DNA from: Humibacillus xanthopallidus | GTDB taxonomy: Bacteria; Actinomycetota; Actinomycetes; Actinomycetales; Dermatophilaceae | Assembly: GCF_006716675.1 (NCBI RefSeq) | Contig: NZ_VFPM01000001.1 | Coordinates: 1,364,001-1,428,000 of the forward strand | Length of the DNA stretch: 64,000 bases | Reading direction: 5' to 3' | Shown here: positions 8,872-16,317 of the stretch, piece after piece | Layout of the letters: every line of letters begins with the position of its first letter | Numbering within the stretch: the first letter of the stretch is position 1 | Notes under the pieces: model-generated | Databases searched by the model: none | What the model saw: the letters and a program-made list of their open reading frames with translations, nothing else | Told to the model about the DNA's origin: nothing | Made by a program: the position numbers and the translations under genes

Positions 8872-8879
8872 GGAAGATA
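8862..8879. promoter_or_regulatory. Palindromic operator 2 (MarR type)
   Basis: TACCTTCCATGGAAGATA is an 18-base palindrome with one mismatched pair and shares the TTCC-N2-GGAA core with operator 1. It overlaps the -10 box of the MarR gene, as expected for autorepression. Confidence 0.75.
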
Positions 8880-8883
8880 GAGT
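8878..8883 (+). promoter_or_regulatory. -10 box of the MarR gene, leaderless
   Basis: TAGAGT lies seven bases before the ATG at 8891. No ribosome site is present, so the transcript probably begins at the start codon. Confidence 0.5.
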
Positions 8884-8890
8884 CCAGCCC

Positions 8891-9394
8891 ATGAGCTCCG
8901 AGCCCCTCCACGACCACGTCCAGCACGTCGTCGACCAGTGGGCCCGCGAGCGCCCCGACCTCGACGCGTCGCCGATCCTCGTCATCGGCCGGTTGCACCG
9001 GGTCGGGCTCGCGCTGACAGCGGAGCTCGTGCGGGTCTACGGCGCGCACGGCCTCGGCGAGGGCGACTTCGACGTGCTCGCGACGCTGCGACGAGGTGGG
9101 CCGCCCTACGAGCTGACGCCGAGCGACCTCGTCGATCAGACGATGGTGACCTCGGGCGCCGTGACGAAGCGGCTCGACCGGCTCGAGGCGGCGGGCCTCG
9201 TCGAGCGGCGCGTCTCCGGTGGCGACCGCCGCAGCCGCATCGTCGCGCTGACCCCGGCCGGCCTCGAGCTGACCGATCGCGCCGTGCCGGAGCACCTCGC
9301 CAACGAGGCGCGCCTCCTCGAGCCGCTCACCGCCGCCGAACAGGCCACCCTCGCGCGCCTGCTCGGCAAGCTGGGGGCCTCGCTCGGAGTCTGA
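8891..9394 (+). CDS. MarR-family transcriptional regulator
   Basis: The 167-residue protein has a central winged helix-turn-helix (about residues 50-125), including SDLVDQTMVTSGAVTKRLDR and the wing sequence VSGGDRRSRIV, flanked by dimerisation helices. MarR proteins bind palindromes as dimers and usually release DNA on binding a phenolic or oxidising ligand. Two palindromes lie directly upstream, between this gene and the EamA exporter. It probably represses itself and the exporter-flavoprotein pair. The ATG at 8891 is preferred because a TANNNT box sits seven bases before it. Confidence 0.9.
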   Translation: MSSEPLHDHVQHVVDQWARERPDLDASPILVIGRLHRVGLALTAELVRVYGAHGLGEGDFDVLATLRRGGPPYELTPSDLVDQTMVTSGAVTKRLDRLEAAGLVERRVSGGDRRSRIVALTPAGLELTDRAVPEHLANEARLLEPLTAAEQATLARLLGKLGASLGV

Positions 9395-9464
9395 CGGAAC
9401 GTCCGACCGGAGAGCCGGTCGACCACCCGCCGAGCACGCCGGTCGACGAGCCGGGCGCGCGGCA

Positions 9465-9470
9465 TACCCT
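9465..9470 (+). promoter_or_regulatory. -10 box of the TSUP transporter gene, leaderless
   Basis: TACCCT ends eight bases before the ATG at 9478 and is embedded in a GGCATACC word. There is no ribosome site between them. Confidence 0.4.
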
Positions 9471-9477
9471 CGCGGTC

Positions 9478-10212
9478 ATGACCCTCACGACGGTGCTGCT
9501 GCTCGGGGTGGCAGCCGTGCTCGTGGGGTTTGCCAAGACCGCCATCGGCGGCGTCGGCAGCATCGCCATCGCGATCTTCGCCCTCGTGCTGCCGACGAAG
9601 GAGTCGACCGCGGCGATCCTCCTGCTCCTGCTCATCGGTGACGTCGTCGCGGTCTGGCACTACCGCCGCGATGCCGACCTCGTCATGCTGCGACGGCTCA
9701 TCCCGGCGGTGCTGCCCGGCCTCGCGCTCGGCGCGCTCTTCCTCGCGTGGGTCGACGACACGACTCTGCGGCGGTGCATCGGTGTGCTGCTGCTCGTGCT
9801 CGCGGCGATGCAGCTGCTCCTGCGGTGGCGCTCACCCGACACGACCCGCATCGGCGAGTCCCGCCCCGCCGCCATTGGCACCGGCGTGGCCGCGGGCTTC
9901 GCGACGATGACGGCGAATGCGGCCGGACCCGTCATGACCCTCTACCTCGTCGCGCAGGGGGTCGAGAAGCGTCGCTTCCTCGGCACGGCGGCACTCTTCT
10001 TCTTCGGCGTCAACCTCTGCAAGGTGCCCTTCAGCCTCGGTCTCGGCCTCTTCGACGGCGAGACGCTGTGGCGCACCCTCGCGCTCGCGCCGCTCGTGCT
10101 GCTCGGCACGTGGATCGGCCTGCACACCGCGCGTCGCCTCAGCCAGACCCGCTTCGACCAGGCCGTGCTCGCGGCGACCGTCGTGTCGGCGCTGGCTCTC
10201 GTCGTGCGCTGA
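9478..10212 (+). CDS. Sulfite exporter TauE/SafE-family (TSUP) membrane protein
   Basis: The 244-residue protein has about eight hydrophobic helices and two related halves. The first begins with a Gly-rich VGFAKTAIGGVGS and the second with GVAAGFATMTANAAGP, both typical of TSUP transporters. The family moves sulfite, sulfonates or other organic anions across the cytoplasmic membrane; no substrate can be assigned here. The ATG at 9478 begins the first helix and lacks a ribosome site, which agrees with a leaderless message. Confidence 0.85.
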   Translation: MTLTTVLLLGVAAVLVGFAKTAIGGVGSIAIAIFALVLPTKESTAAILLLLLIGDVVAVWHYRRDADLVMLRRLIPAVLPGLALGALFLAWVDDTTLRRCIGVLLLVLAAMQLLLRWRSPDTTRIGESRPAAIGTGVAAGFATMTANAAGPVMTLYLVAQGVEKRRFLGTAALFFFGVNLCKVPFSLGLGLFDGETLWRTLALAPLVLLGTWIGLHTARRLSQTRFDQAVLAATVVSALALVVR

Positions 10213-10234
10213 GGGTCGCGGGTGGGGCACCGCC

Positions 10235-10240
10235 TAGGGT
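10235..10240 (+). promoter_or_regulatory. -10 box of the SCO6745-family gene, leaderless
   Basis: TAGGGT lies six bases before the ATG at 10247 with no intervening ribosome site. Confidence 0.45.
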
Positions 10241-10246
10241 GCAGCC

Positions 10247-11110
10247 ATGACAGACCTCACGGACGACGCCGAGCTGGTGCGCGCCTCCCGCCAGGCGTGG
10301 GGCGCGCTGGAGACGGTCCACGTGCTCAGCTACTTCGCCGAGGAGGTGACGGCCGCCTTCGTCGCGCTCGGCCTGCGCCCGCGGCTCAGCTACTTCGCGG
10401 CGCGGTCGGCTGCGTTCGGAGCGGTCGGTCCCGAGGTCCCGACCGCGACGTTCTACGTCTTCGCGCCGTGGCTGCACGCCAAGGCCCTGCCCGCGTCGTG
10501 GTCGGCGGCCTCGCCCGACGAGGTGCAGCAGGCCCGGCGCGACTCCATGGGCGTCGTGCTGGAGCGAGTGCTCGGCGACGTCGACGAGGTGGAGCTGGCT
10601 GAGCTGCTGGGTCTCGTGCGGACGGCCTGCGAGGGGCTGAGGCCCCCGGGGCGCCCGCTCTATGCCGCCCACGCGGGTCTCGCGTGGCCCGACGACCCGC
10701 GGGTGGCGCTCTGGCACGCTGCCGGACTCGTGCGCGAACACCGCGGCGACGGGCACATCGCACTCCTGCTCGCAGCCGCCCTCGACCCCGTGGAGTCCCT
10801 CGTGCTCAATGGGCTCTTTGCCCGAAATACGCCCTTCCTCAAGGCAACTCGCGGGTGGACCGACGAGGAGTGGGCGGCCGCCGAGCAGCGACTCGTGGCG
10901 CGGGGGCTCGTCTCCGGCGGCGCCCTGACCGAGGAGGGCGTCGCCTTCCGCAAGGGACTCGAGCGCGACACCGACCGGCTCGCCCTCGAGGGCTGGGCGC
11001 ACCTCGGTCTCGACGGGACCCGGCGCGTCGTGGAGCTGGCGGCTCCCCTGCGCCAGCGCGCCCTCGACAGCGGCATCCTCCCCGGCTGGACCACCAGTCG
11101 TCGCGCGTAA
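10247..11110 (+). CDS. SCO6745-family helical protein
   Basis: The 287-residue soluble protein resembles the actinobacterial SCO6745 (SalK-like) family. It has an N-terminal ETVHVLSYFAEEV helix, a GLRPRLSYFAARSA segment, a central ALWHAAGLVREHRGDGHIA helix and a C-terminal winged-helix-like region that includes ARGLVSGGALTEEG. The last part looks like a helix-turn-helix with a wing, but DNA binding has not been shown for the family as far as I know. The start at 10247 is supported by the -10 box six bases upstream. Function unknown. Confidence 0.75.
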   Translation: MTDLTDDAELVRASRQAWGALETVHVLSYFAEEVTAAFVALGLRPRLSYFAARSAAFGAVGPEVPTATFYVFAPWLHAKALPASWSAASPDEVQQARRDSMGVVLERVLGDVDEVELAELLGLVRTACEGLRPPGRPLYAAHAGLAWPDDPRVALWHAAGLVREHRGDGHIALLLAAALDPVESLVLNGLFARNTPFLKATRGWTDEEWAAAEQRLVARGLVSGGALTEEGVAFRKGLERDTDRLALEGWAHLGLDGTRRVVELAAPLRQRALDSGILPGWTTSRRA

Positions 11111-11125
11111 GGCTCGACAGAGGCC

Positions 11126-11153
11126 TTGTCGGGCGTCGCTGCACGGCTAGTCT
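11126..11153 (+). promoter_or_regulatory. Promoter of the alpha/beta-hydrolase gene, leaderless
   Basis: TTGTCG (11126-11131) and TAGTCT (11148-11153) are separated by 16 bases, and the ATG at 11160 follows after six bases. Confidence 0.6.
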
Positions 11154-11159
11154 CGCGAC

Positions 11160-11966
11160 ATGGCGACCACGGTGGGGGACGTCCGCGAGCGATCGGACGT
11201 CCGCGAGCGGTCGACGCCGGTTGGGGGGCGGGCCGTGCGCTCGCTCCGGGTGTCAGCGCCTCCCGCAGAGGCCGAGGGACCGCTCGTCGTCATCCTGCCG
11301 GGGCTCGGGCTGCCGTTCTACACGCTGCCGACGGCGCGCGCCCTGTCGGCTCGCGGACTCGACTGCGAGGTGCTCGACCTGCCGGGTTTCGGTGCGGCGC
11401 GGCCACGGCCGACCCGGCCCAACATCCACGCCATCGGTCTGTCGGCAGCCGGCTGGGTCCGGGCTCGGGCCGCCCACCGTCCCGTCGTCGTGGTCGGTCA
11501 CTCCACTGGCTCGCAGGCGGCACTGACCGCGGCGCTCGCTCTCGCCGGTGAGCGCCGCGGATACTCGCTCGTCATGGCCGGCCCGACCTTCCCGCCCGGG
11601 CAGCGTCGCATCCTGCCGCTGGCGGCCGTCACGCCCTTCGCCTACCGCGACGACAGACCTCGCGAGCTCGACCCCGCCGAGGTGGGCCGTGGACGCACGA
11701 GCATCGTGGAGATGCTGCACTCCGGCATGCGTGACGCCCCGGAGCGACGCATCGCCGCGCTGCGCGCGCCGCTCACGGTGACGAGCGGAGTCCACGACGC
11801 CTTCGCCCCCGCGTCCTGGATCGACACGCTCGCAACGTCGGCCGTGTCTTCCGCGCGCACGCGGACCTCGCTGCTCGGCGGCTCGCACAACAACCTCTTC
11901 ACCCACCCCGACGAGCTGGCCGACCTCATCTGCCTCGCCGCAGCCGATGCGGTGGACTGGCGCTGA
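11160..11966 (+). CDS. Alpha/beta-fold hydrolase
   Basis: The 268-residue protein has the strand-turn LVVILPGLGLP of an oxyanion hole (about residues 42-52), the nucleophile elbow VVVGHSTGSQ (about 108-117), a likely acid in SGVHDAFAP and a late GSHNNLF histidine. This is a complete alpha/beta-hydrolase triad. No leader is present. The substrate is not predictable; small ester or lactone hydrolases have this size. The first 20 residues are unusual because they contain an imperfect duplication (VRERSDVRERS). Confidence 0.8.
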   Translation: MATTVGDVRERSDVRERSTPVGGRAVRSLRVSAPPAEAEGPLVVILPGLGLPFYTLPTARALSARGLDCEVLDLPGFGAARPRPTRPNIHAIGLSAAGWVRARAAHRPVVVVGHSTGSQAALTAALALAGERRGYSLVMAGPTFPPGQRRILPLAAVTPFAYRDDRPRELDPAEVGRGRTSIVEMLHSGMRDAPERRIAALRAPLTVTSGVHDAFAPASWIDTLATSAVSSARTRTSLLGGSHNNLFTHPDELADLICLAAADAVDWR

Positions 11967-12003
11967 CCTCGCGGAGCTGCCTGACTGGCGCGGACGGCAT
12001 ACC

Positions 12004-12663
12004 TCAGTCGTGTGGCGTGGGGTCGCGCCCCTGCCACGTGCACACGCAGGCCTCGTTCCCCTCGACGTCGGCGAGGATCCAGAAGGCCGGCGCCTCGGCG
12101 TCGGAGACGAGATGGCCTCCTGCGGCGAGGGCGCGGTCGATCCGGGCGAGCGCTTCGTCGTGGGCGACCGTGACGTCCAGATGTATCCGATTGCGTTGCG
12201 GCCGTGGCTCATCCATCTGCTGGAACCACACGGCGGGCCCCAGCTGGAGACGGTCCTGGAGGTCGTCGCGGGCCTTGACGTCATAGCCGAGCACTGCCGC
12301 CCAGAAGGGCCGGACCGCGTCGATGTCGATCGCGTCGATGGCGATCTCGACCTGGGTGAGGCTGCTCGGCTCCGACCCGAGGCCCAACTCGGCGACCACC
12401 TCGTCGATCGCCCGGCCGAGGGCGACGTCGCGCTCGGTGACGCCGCCGACGTCGTGGCTCGACAGCACGATGTGCACGACGTCGTAGCGCAGGTCGATGT
12501 CGGGATGGTGCCCCTGCTCCTCCGCGAGACGTCCGACCCGACCGACGAAGTCGAGGGCAGTGACGAAGTCGGGCGCCCGCACGGTGAGGTGCATGCGCTG
12601 GAGCAGGTGCCGCCACGCAGGCAGCGCATCGGACGCCGCCTGCCGGCTCAGCTTCTCGGCCAT
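12004..12663 (-). CDS. Fusion of pterin-carbinolamine-dehydratase-like and glyoxalase/VOC domains
   Basis: Residues 1-100 match the 4a-hydroxytetrahydrobiopterin dehydratase fold, with the active-site pattern EQGHHPDIDLRYDVV near residues 46-60. Residues 105-219 form a VOC (glyoxalase-like) domain with QVEIAID and FWILADVEGNEACV strands. The first domain would dehydrate pterin carbinolamines, and the second could bind a metal and a small substrate. The ATG at 12663 has GGAGG directly next to it, so the spacing is unusual. It is divergent from the small gene at 12724. The substrate of the fusion is unknown. Confidence 0.8.
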   Translation of the reverse strand: MAEKLSRQAASDALPAWRHLLQRMHLTVRAPDFVTALDFVGRVGRLAEEQGHHPDIDLRYDVVHIVLSSHDVGGVTERDVALGRAIDEVVAELGLGSEPSSLTQVEIAIDAIDIDAVRPFWAAVLGYDVKARDDLQDRLQLGPAVWFQQMDEPRPQRNRIHLDVTVAHDEALARIDRALAAGGHLVSDAEAPAFWILADVEGNEACVCTWQGRDPTPHD

Positions 12664-12710
12664 CCTCCGACGGTAGCCCGGAGGCGGGCCGTGTGGGGGT
12701 TGGCGAGGGC

Positions 12711-12716
12711 TAGCAT
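12711..12716 (+). promoter_or_regulatory. -10 box of a small leaderless gene
   Basis: TAGCAT lies seven bases before the ATG at 12724 and no ribosome site is present. Confidence 0.45.
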
Positions 12717-12723
12717 CGCGAGC

Positions 12724-12903
12724 ATGCCCCGCTACCGATTCCTCGATGCCCTCGGCGACGTCGTCGCGGAGGGCGACCACGCCGACCACGCGGAGGCCCT
12801 CCTCTGGGCGCGTGACGAGGAGGAGACCGAGGACGGCGTCAACCGGGTCGAGTACCTCGGACCCGACGGCGACTGGCGCTGGGCCGGCCCCCTCCAGAGC
12901 TGA
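12724..12903 (+). CDS. Small hypothetical protein, 59 residues
   Basis: The product is a short acidic protein (MPRYRFLDALGDVV at the N-terminus, WRWAGPLQS at the end) with one likely beta-hairpin and a central helix rich in Glu, Asp and Ala. Codon third positions are strongly G/C. A TANNNT box seven bases before the start and a perfect hairpin just after the stop support a real transcription unit. No family is recognised. Confidence 0.6.
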   Translation: MPRYRFLDALGDVVAEGDHADHAEALLWARDEEETEDGVNRVEYLGPDGDWRWAGPLQS

Positions 12904-12961
12904 CCCCGATTCGAGGTGATCGCGGCAGCCACCTGGGGTGCAGGATCACCTCGAATCGGGG
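12904..12961. terminator. Perfect hairpin between convergent genes
   Basis: CCCCGATTCGAGGTGATC (12904-12921) pairs exactly with 12944-12961 around a 22-base loop. It starts directly after the TGA of the small gene and lies five bases beyond the stop of the minus-strand isomerase, so it can serve both. There is no T-run. Confidence 0.75.
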
Positions 12962-12966
12962 AAAGG

Positions 12967-13770
12967 TCAGGGGGTGAAGGCCTCGCGGAAGCGCGCCAGA
13001 GCCAGCTCGGGGTCGCTCGACGCGAAGGCCTCGAGTCCGACCGGACCGGTGTAGCCCATCTCGACAAGGGCTCGGGCCACCGCGGGGTAGGCGATCTCAC
13101 CCGTGCCCGGCTCGCAGCGTCCCGGCACGTCGGCCACCTGGATCTCACCGATGAAGGGCAGGGCCCGCCGGCAGAGCTCGATGAGGTTCCCCTCGCCGAT
13201 CTGGGCGTGGTAGAGGTCGAGCATGAGGCGCAGGTGCGGGCTGTCGACCGACTCCACGAGCGCGAGGCAGTCGGCGGCGGTCGCGAACGGGACACCCGGG
13301 TGGTCGACGGCGGTGTTGAGGTTCTCGAGCACGAAGGTCACGCCGGCGCTCCTGCCCAGCTCGGCGATCTGCGCCAGCGTCGAGCGGGCGGTCAGCCACA
13401 TCTTCCCCGTCACGACCGGCTCCGGTCGCACCGGCAGGCCTCGATCGTCGAGCCCCGTGCCGTGCAGGTTGAGACGTGGGATGCCGAGGCGCTGCGCCAC
13501 CGGCACGGATTCCTTTGCGGTGGAGAGCAGCTCGTCAGCGCCCTCGGCGTCGCTCAGCCGTCCGCGGACGTAGCCGGTCATCGACGAGTAGACGACGCCC
13601 TCGTCGCGCAGCCCGGCGAGCTCGTCGATGTCGTGCCGGGTCCAGTCCCAGATCTCGACCTGGAAGCCGCGCGCGTGGATACGGCGGACCCGCTCGGCGA
13701 AGGGCAGGTCGACAAAGACCATCTCGGCGCTGACCGCGAGCGTGAAGGGGCTCGCTCCCGTCGTCGACAT
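12967..13770 (-). CDS. Hydroxypyruvate-isomerase-like TIM-barrel protein
   Basis: The 267-residue protein belongs to the xylose-isomerase-like TIM-barrel superfamily. It carries the metal ligands expected of the hydroxypyruvate/2-oxo-tetronate isomerase group: FVLENLN (Glu), MLDLYHAQ (Asp, His), QVADVPGRCEPGTGEI and the late GLEAFAS Glu. It would convert an aldose or oxo-acid into its isomer. It shares one base (TGATG) with the upstream dehydrogenase gene, so the two are co-translated, and the divergent LacI gene probably controls both. The exact sugar acid is unknown. Confidence 0.82.
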   Translation of the reverse strand: MSTTGASPFTLAVSAEMVFVDLPFAERVRRIHARGFQVEIWDWTRHDIDELAGLRDEGVVYSSMTGYVRGRLSDAEGADELLSTAKESVPVAQRLGIPRLNLHGTGLDDRGLPVRPEPVVTGKMWLTARSTLAQIAELGRSAGVTFVLENLNTAVDHPGVPFATAADCLALVESVDSPHLRLMLDLYHAQIGEGNLIELCRRALPFIGEIQVADVPGRCEPGTGEIAYPAVARALVEMGYTGPVGLEAFASSDPELALARFREAFTP

Positions 13771-14798
13771 CAGGCACCGACCCGGTCGGTGTCGCGGACG
13801 GTGACGGTGCCGCCGGCCTCGACCGACTCGATGCAGGCGAGCGCGATGCGAAGCGCGGCGCGCGCGTCGTGCCCACCGACCAGCGTCGGGGTGCCGACAC
13901 GAAGGGCAGTGCAGAACGCTGCCAGCTCGGCGGCATACGCGCTGTCGAAGAGGTCGGTGTCGGTGCGGGCCGTCGGGCTGGAGACCCCGGCGGCGCTCCA
14001 GTGGGTGGTCGTGAGGTGCGCCGGGCTGCCGGCCTGGACCATGCCGGCAGAGCCGAACACCTCGGCGCGCACGTCATAGCCGTAGGCGGCCGAGAAGCTC
14101 GCCTCCGCCACGGCGATGGCGCCGTTGTCGTAGCGGATGGTGACGACTGCGGTGTCGAGCAGCCCGGCGTCCTTGAACTCGGGCGCGACGAGAGCGTCTG
14201 CCATGACGCTGACCTCGACCGCAGTGGCCCCGGGGTTGAGCCAGTTGAGCGCGTCGAAGTCGTGGATCAGCGTCTGGGTGAAGATCGTCCACGGCGGAAC
14301 GCCTGCGGGGTTGGCGAGCCCGGGGTCACGCGTCAGCGACCGGAGCAGCTGCGGGGTGCCGATGCCACCCGCGGTGACGACGTCGCGAGCCGTGGCGAAG
14401 TCGCGAGCGAACCTGCGGTTGAACCCCACCTGCAGCGGTATGCCGTTCGCCTCCGCCGCGCTGATCGCGCGGTCCGCGTCGGAGAGAGTCATCGCCATGG
14501 GCTTCTCGACGAAGACGGCCTTGCCTGCCTGCGCAGCGGCCACGACGAGGTCGGCGTGGGCGGTGCTCGCGCAGGTGATGGCGACCGCGTCGATGCGAGG
14601 GTCGTCGATGAGGGCCTGGCTGTCGGTGAGCCACTGGACCCCCAGCGCCTCGCCGAGCCGTTGGGCAGAGGCCTCGAACGGGTCGGCGACCGCGACGAGC
14701 TCGGCCTCCGGGAGGCGGCGCGCCAGAGTCGTGGCGTGGTAGGTGCCGATGCGGCCGGCTCCGATGAGGCCGATCCGGACGGGGTCGGGGATGGACAT
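13770..14798 (-). CDS. Gfo/Idh/MocA-family dehydrogenase (inositol-dehydrogenase-like)
   Basis: The 342-residue protein has an N-terminal Rossmann fold with IGLIGAGRIG (about residues 8-17), the EKPMA catalytic-lysine motif (about residues 97-101), and a C-terminal alpha/beta domain with QTLIHDFDALNW, whose Asp and His lie in the usual active-site place. This layout matches IolG/IdhA-type inositol or sugar dehydrogenases using NAD(P). Together with the isomerase that follows it could oxidise and isomerise a polyol. The ATG at 14798 fits the start of the first strand. Two LacI operators lie just upstream. Confidence 0.87.
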   Translation of the reverse strand: MSIPDPVRIGLIGAGRIGTYHATTLARRLPEAELVAVADPFEASAQRLGEALGVQWLTDSQALIDDPRIDAVAITCASTAHADLVVAAAQAGKAVFVEKPMAMTLSDADRAISAAEANGIPLQVGFNRRFARDFATARDVVTAGGIGTPQLLRSLTRDPGLANPAGVPPWTIFTQTLIHDFDALNWLNPGATAVEVSVMADALVAPEFKDAGLLDTAVVTIRYDNGAIAVAEASFSAAYGYDVRAEVFGSAGMVQAGSPAHLTTTHWSAAGVSSPTARTDTDLFDSAYAAELAAFCTALRVGTPTLVGGHDARAALRIALACIESVEAGGTVTVRDTDRVGA

Positions 14799-14822
14799 CG
14801 CTGCTCCTTCGTGGCTGCGCTG

Positions 14823-14836
14823 CTAGAGCGCTCTAG
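14823..14836. promoter_or_regulatory. LacI-type operator, dehydrogenase side
   Basis: CTAGAGCGCTCTAG is a perfect 14-base palindrome with the central CG typical of LacI-family operators. It lies 25 bases upstream of the dehydrogenase start. Confidence 0.85.
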
Positions 14837-14892
14837 TGCTCCTAGTGAAGCGGGTCGCCGCGACCGAGGTCAAGGGGTTGCGGCACATTGAG

Positions 14893-14904
14893 TAGAGCGC
14901 TCTA
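14893..14904. promoter_or_regulatory. LacI-type operator, regulator side
   Basis: TAGAGCGCTCTA repeats the core of the operator at 14823, 70 bases away centre to centre, and overlaps the LacI gene's -10 box. DNA looping between the two sites is possible. Confidence 0.85.
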
Positions 14905-14908
14905 GAAT
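14903..14908 (+). promoter_or_regulatory. -10 box of the LacI gene, leaderless
   Basis: TAGAAT ends six bases before the ATG at 14915 and overlaps the operator by two bases. Confidence 0.55.
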
Positions 14909-14914
14909 CACGGC

Positions 14915-15916
14915 ATGGCATCAGACCGGGTCACGATGGAGGACGTCGCTGCGCGCGCCGGTGTCTCGCGCGCGCTCGTGTCGATCGTCTTCCGGGGCGT
15001 CGCCGGGGCCTCCGACGCCACCCGCGAGCGGGTGCTCGCCGCCGCCCGGGAGCTCGACTACCGGCCGGACACGCGTGCGAGCCGGCTCGGTCGCAGCCGA
15101 ACCCGGATGATCGGTGTGACCTTCTCCGTCGGCGCAGCCTTCCACGGTGACCTGCTGCAGAGCCTCTACACCCACGCCGACGCCGCCGGCTATGAGGTCG
15201 TCCTCAGCGGCGTGACGCCGGAGCGATCGGAGTCAGCGGCCGTCGAGACCCTGCTCGCCGAGCGGTGCGAGGCGATCGTCGCCCTCGGCAGCACCCTGGG
15301 CGCCGGCGAGCTCGGGCGCCTTGCCGCACAGCTGCCCGTCGTCAGTGTCCTACGGGCCGTCTCCGGCGGCGTCGACGTCGTGCGCACTGATGACGCAGCG
15401 GGGCTCCAGCTCGCCGTGGCCCACCTCGTCGAGCTCGGTCACGAGCGCATCGCCCTGCTCGACGGCGGACGCGCGGCGGGCGCGGCCGAGCGCCGCCGCG
15501 GCTATCGCGCGGGACTGCGCCGGGCCGGCGGCCTGCCGGAGCACGTGTACCCCGGCGGGTTGACCGAGCTCGAGGGCGCCTCTTCAGCAACGGAGTTCCT
15601 CGCCCTTGAACGTGATCGACCCACTGCCGTCACTGCTTTCAACGACCGCTGCGCCCTTGGCTTCATCGACGTCGTGCGTCAGGCGGGCTTGCGAGTGCCC
15701 CACGACGTGTCGGTCGTCGGCTTCGATGACATCAGCCAGGCGGCATACCCCCACGTCGGCTTGACGACAGTGCGGCAGGACGCCGAGCAGCTCGGCACCG
15801 CAGCGATCAGAACGGTCGACGCGCGGCTGTCCGGCGCTGCTCCCGGCCCGGCCACGGTCATCGATCCCGAGCTGGTCGTGCGCACCAGCACCGCGCCGCT
15901 GCTCAGCGGCGGGTGA
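14915..15916 (+). CDS. LacI-family transcriptional regulator
   Basis: The 333-residue repressor has the N-terminal helix-turn-helix and hinge (MEDVAARAGVSRALVSIVFRG, within residues 8-30, then RPDTRASRLG) and a periplasmic-binding-protein-like effector domain with FNDRCALG and VSVVGFDDI motifs. It probably represses itself and the divergent dehydrogenase-isomerase pair through the two TAGAGCGCTCTA operators, releasing them when a sugar or cyclitol binds. The start is fixed by the -10 box six bases upstream. Its 3' end overlaps the convergent gene at 15903-15916. Confidence 0.92.
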   Translation: MASDRVTMEDVAARAGVSRALVSIVFRGVAGASDATRERVLAAARELDYRPDTRASRLGRSRTRMIGVTFSVGAAFHGDLLQSLYTHADAAGYEVVLSGVTPERSESAAVETLLAERCEAIVALGSTLGAGELGRLAAQLPVVSVLRAVSGGVDVVRTDDAAGLQLAVAHLVELGHERIALLDGGRAAGAAERRRGYRAGLRRAGGLPEHVYPGGLTELEGASSATEFLALERDRPTAVTAFNDRCALGFIDVVRQAGLRVPHDVSVVGFDDISQAAYPHVGLTTVRQDAEQLGTAAIRTVDARLSGAAPGPATVIDPELVVRTSTAPLLSGG

Positions 15917-16307
15917 GGAGCATGACCGGGATGACTCGGTCGGTCTTCTTCTCGTAGCCGGCGAAGCCCGGGTAGCGGCGCTTCTGCTCCTCCCACACCG
16001 GCGTCCGCTCGTCGGGCGCCAGCTCGCGCGCCGTGACGTCGATCGTGTCGGTGCCGACCTCGATCGAGGCCTCGGGGTTGGCCTTGAGGTTGTGATACCA
16101 AGCGGGGTGGACGTCGAGTCCCGCGTAGGAGGCGAAGACGGCCCAGCCTCCGTCGACGGCCTGGTACATCATCGGGCTGACGCGCGGCAGCCCGGACTTG
16201 GCGCCGGTGCTGTGGAGCAGGAGCAGCGGTGCCCCCTCGAAGTTGCCACCGACCTTGCCGCCGTTGGCACGGAACTCCTCGATGATCTTGTCGTTCCACT
16301 CGCTCAT
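15903..16307 (-). CDS. Deazaflavin-dependent nitroreductase-family protein
   Basis: The 134-residue protein is a split-beta-barrel member of the actinobacterial DDN/F420-binding family. It begins with a MSEWNDKIIEEFRANGGKVGG helix and carries the phosphate-binding LLLHSTGAKSGLPRVSPMMY region (about residues 33-52). A later WYHNLKANPEASIEVG motif is also typical. Members use coenzyme F420 to reduce quinones or nitro compounds. No ribosome site is clear at ATG 16307. It overlaps the 3' end of the LacI gene by 14 bases. Confidence 0.85.
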   Translation of the reverse strand: MSEWNDKIIEEFRANGGKVGGNFEGAPLLLLHSTGAKSGLPRVSPMMYQAVDGGWAVFASYAGLDVHPAWYHNLKANPEASIEVGTDTIDVTARELAPDERTPVWEEQKRRYPGFAGYEKKTDRVIPVMLLTRR

Positions 16308-16317
16308 GGTCGCCACT

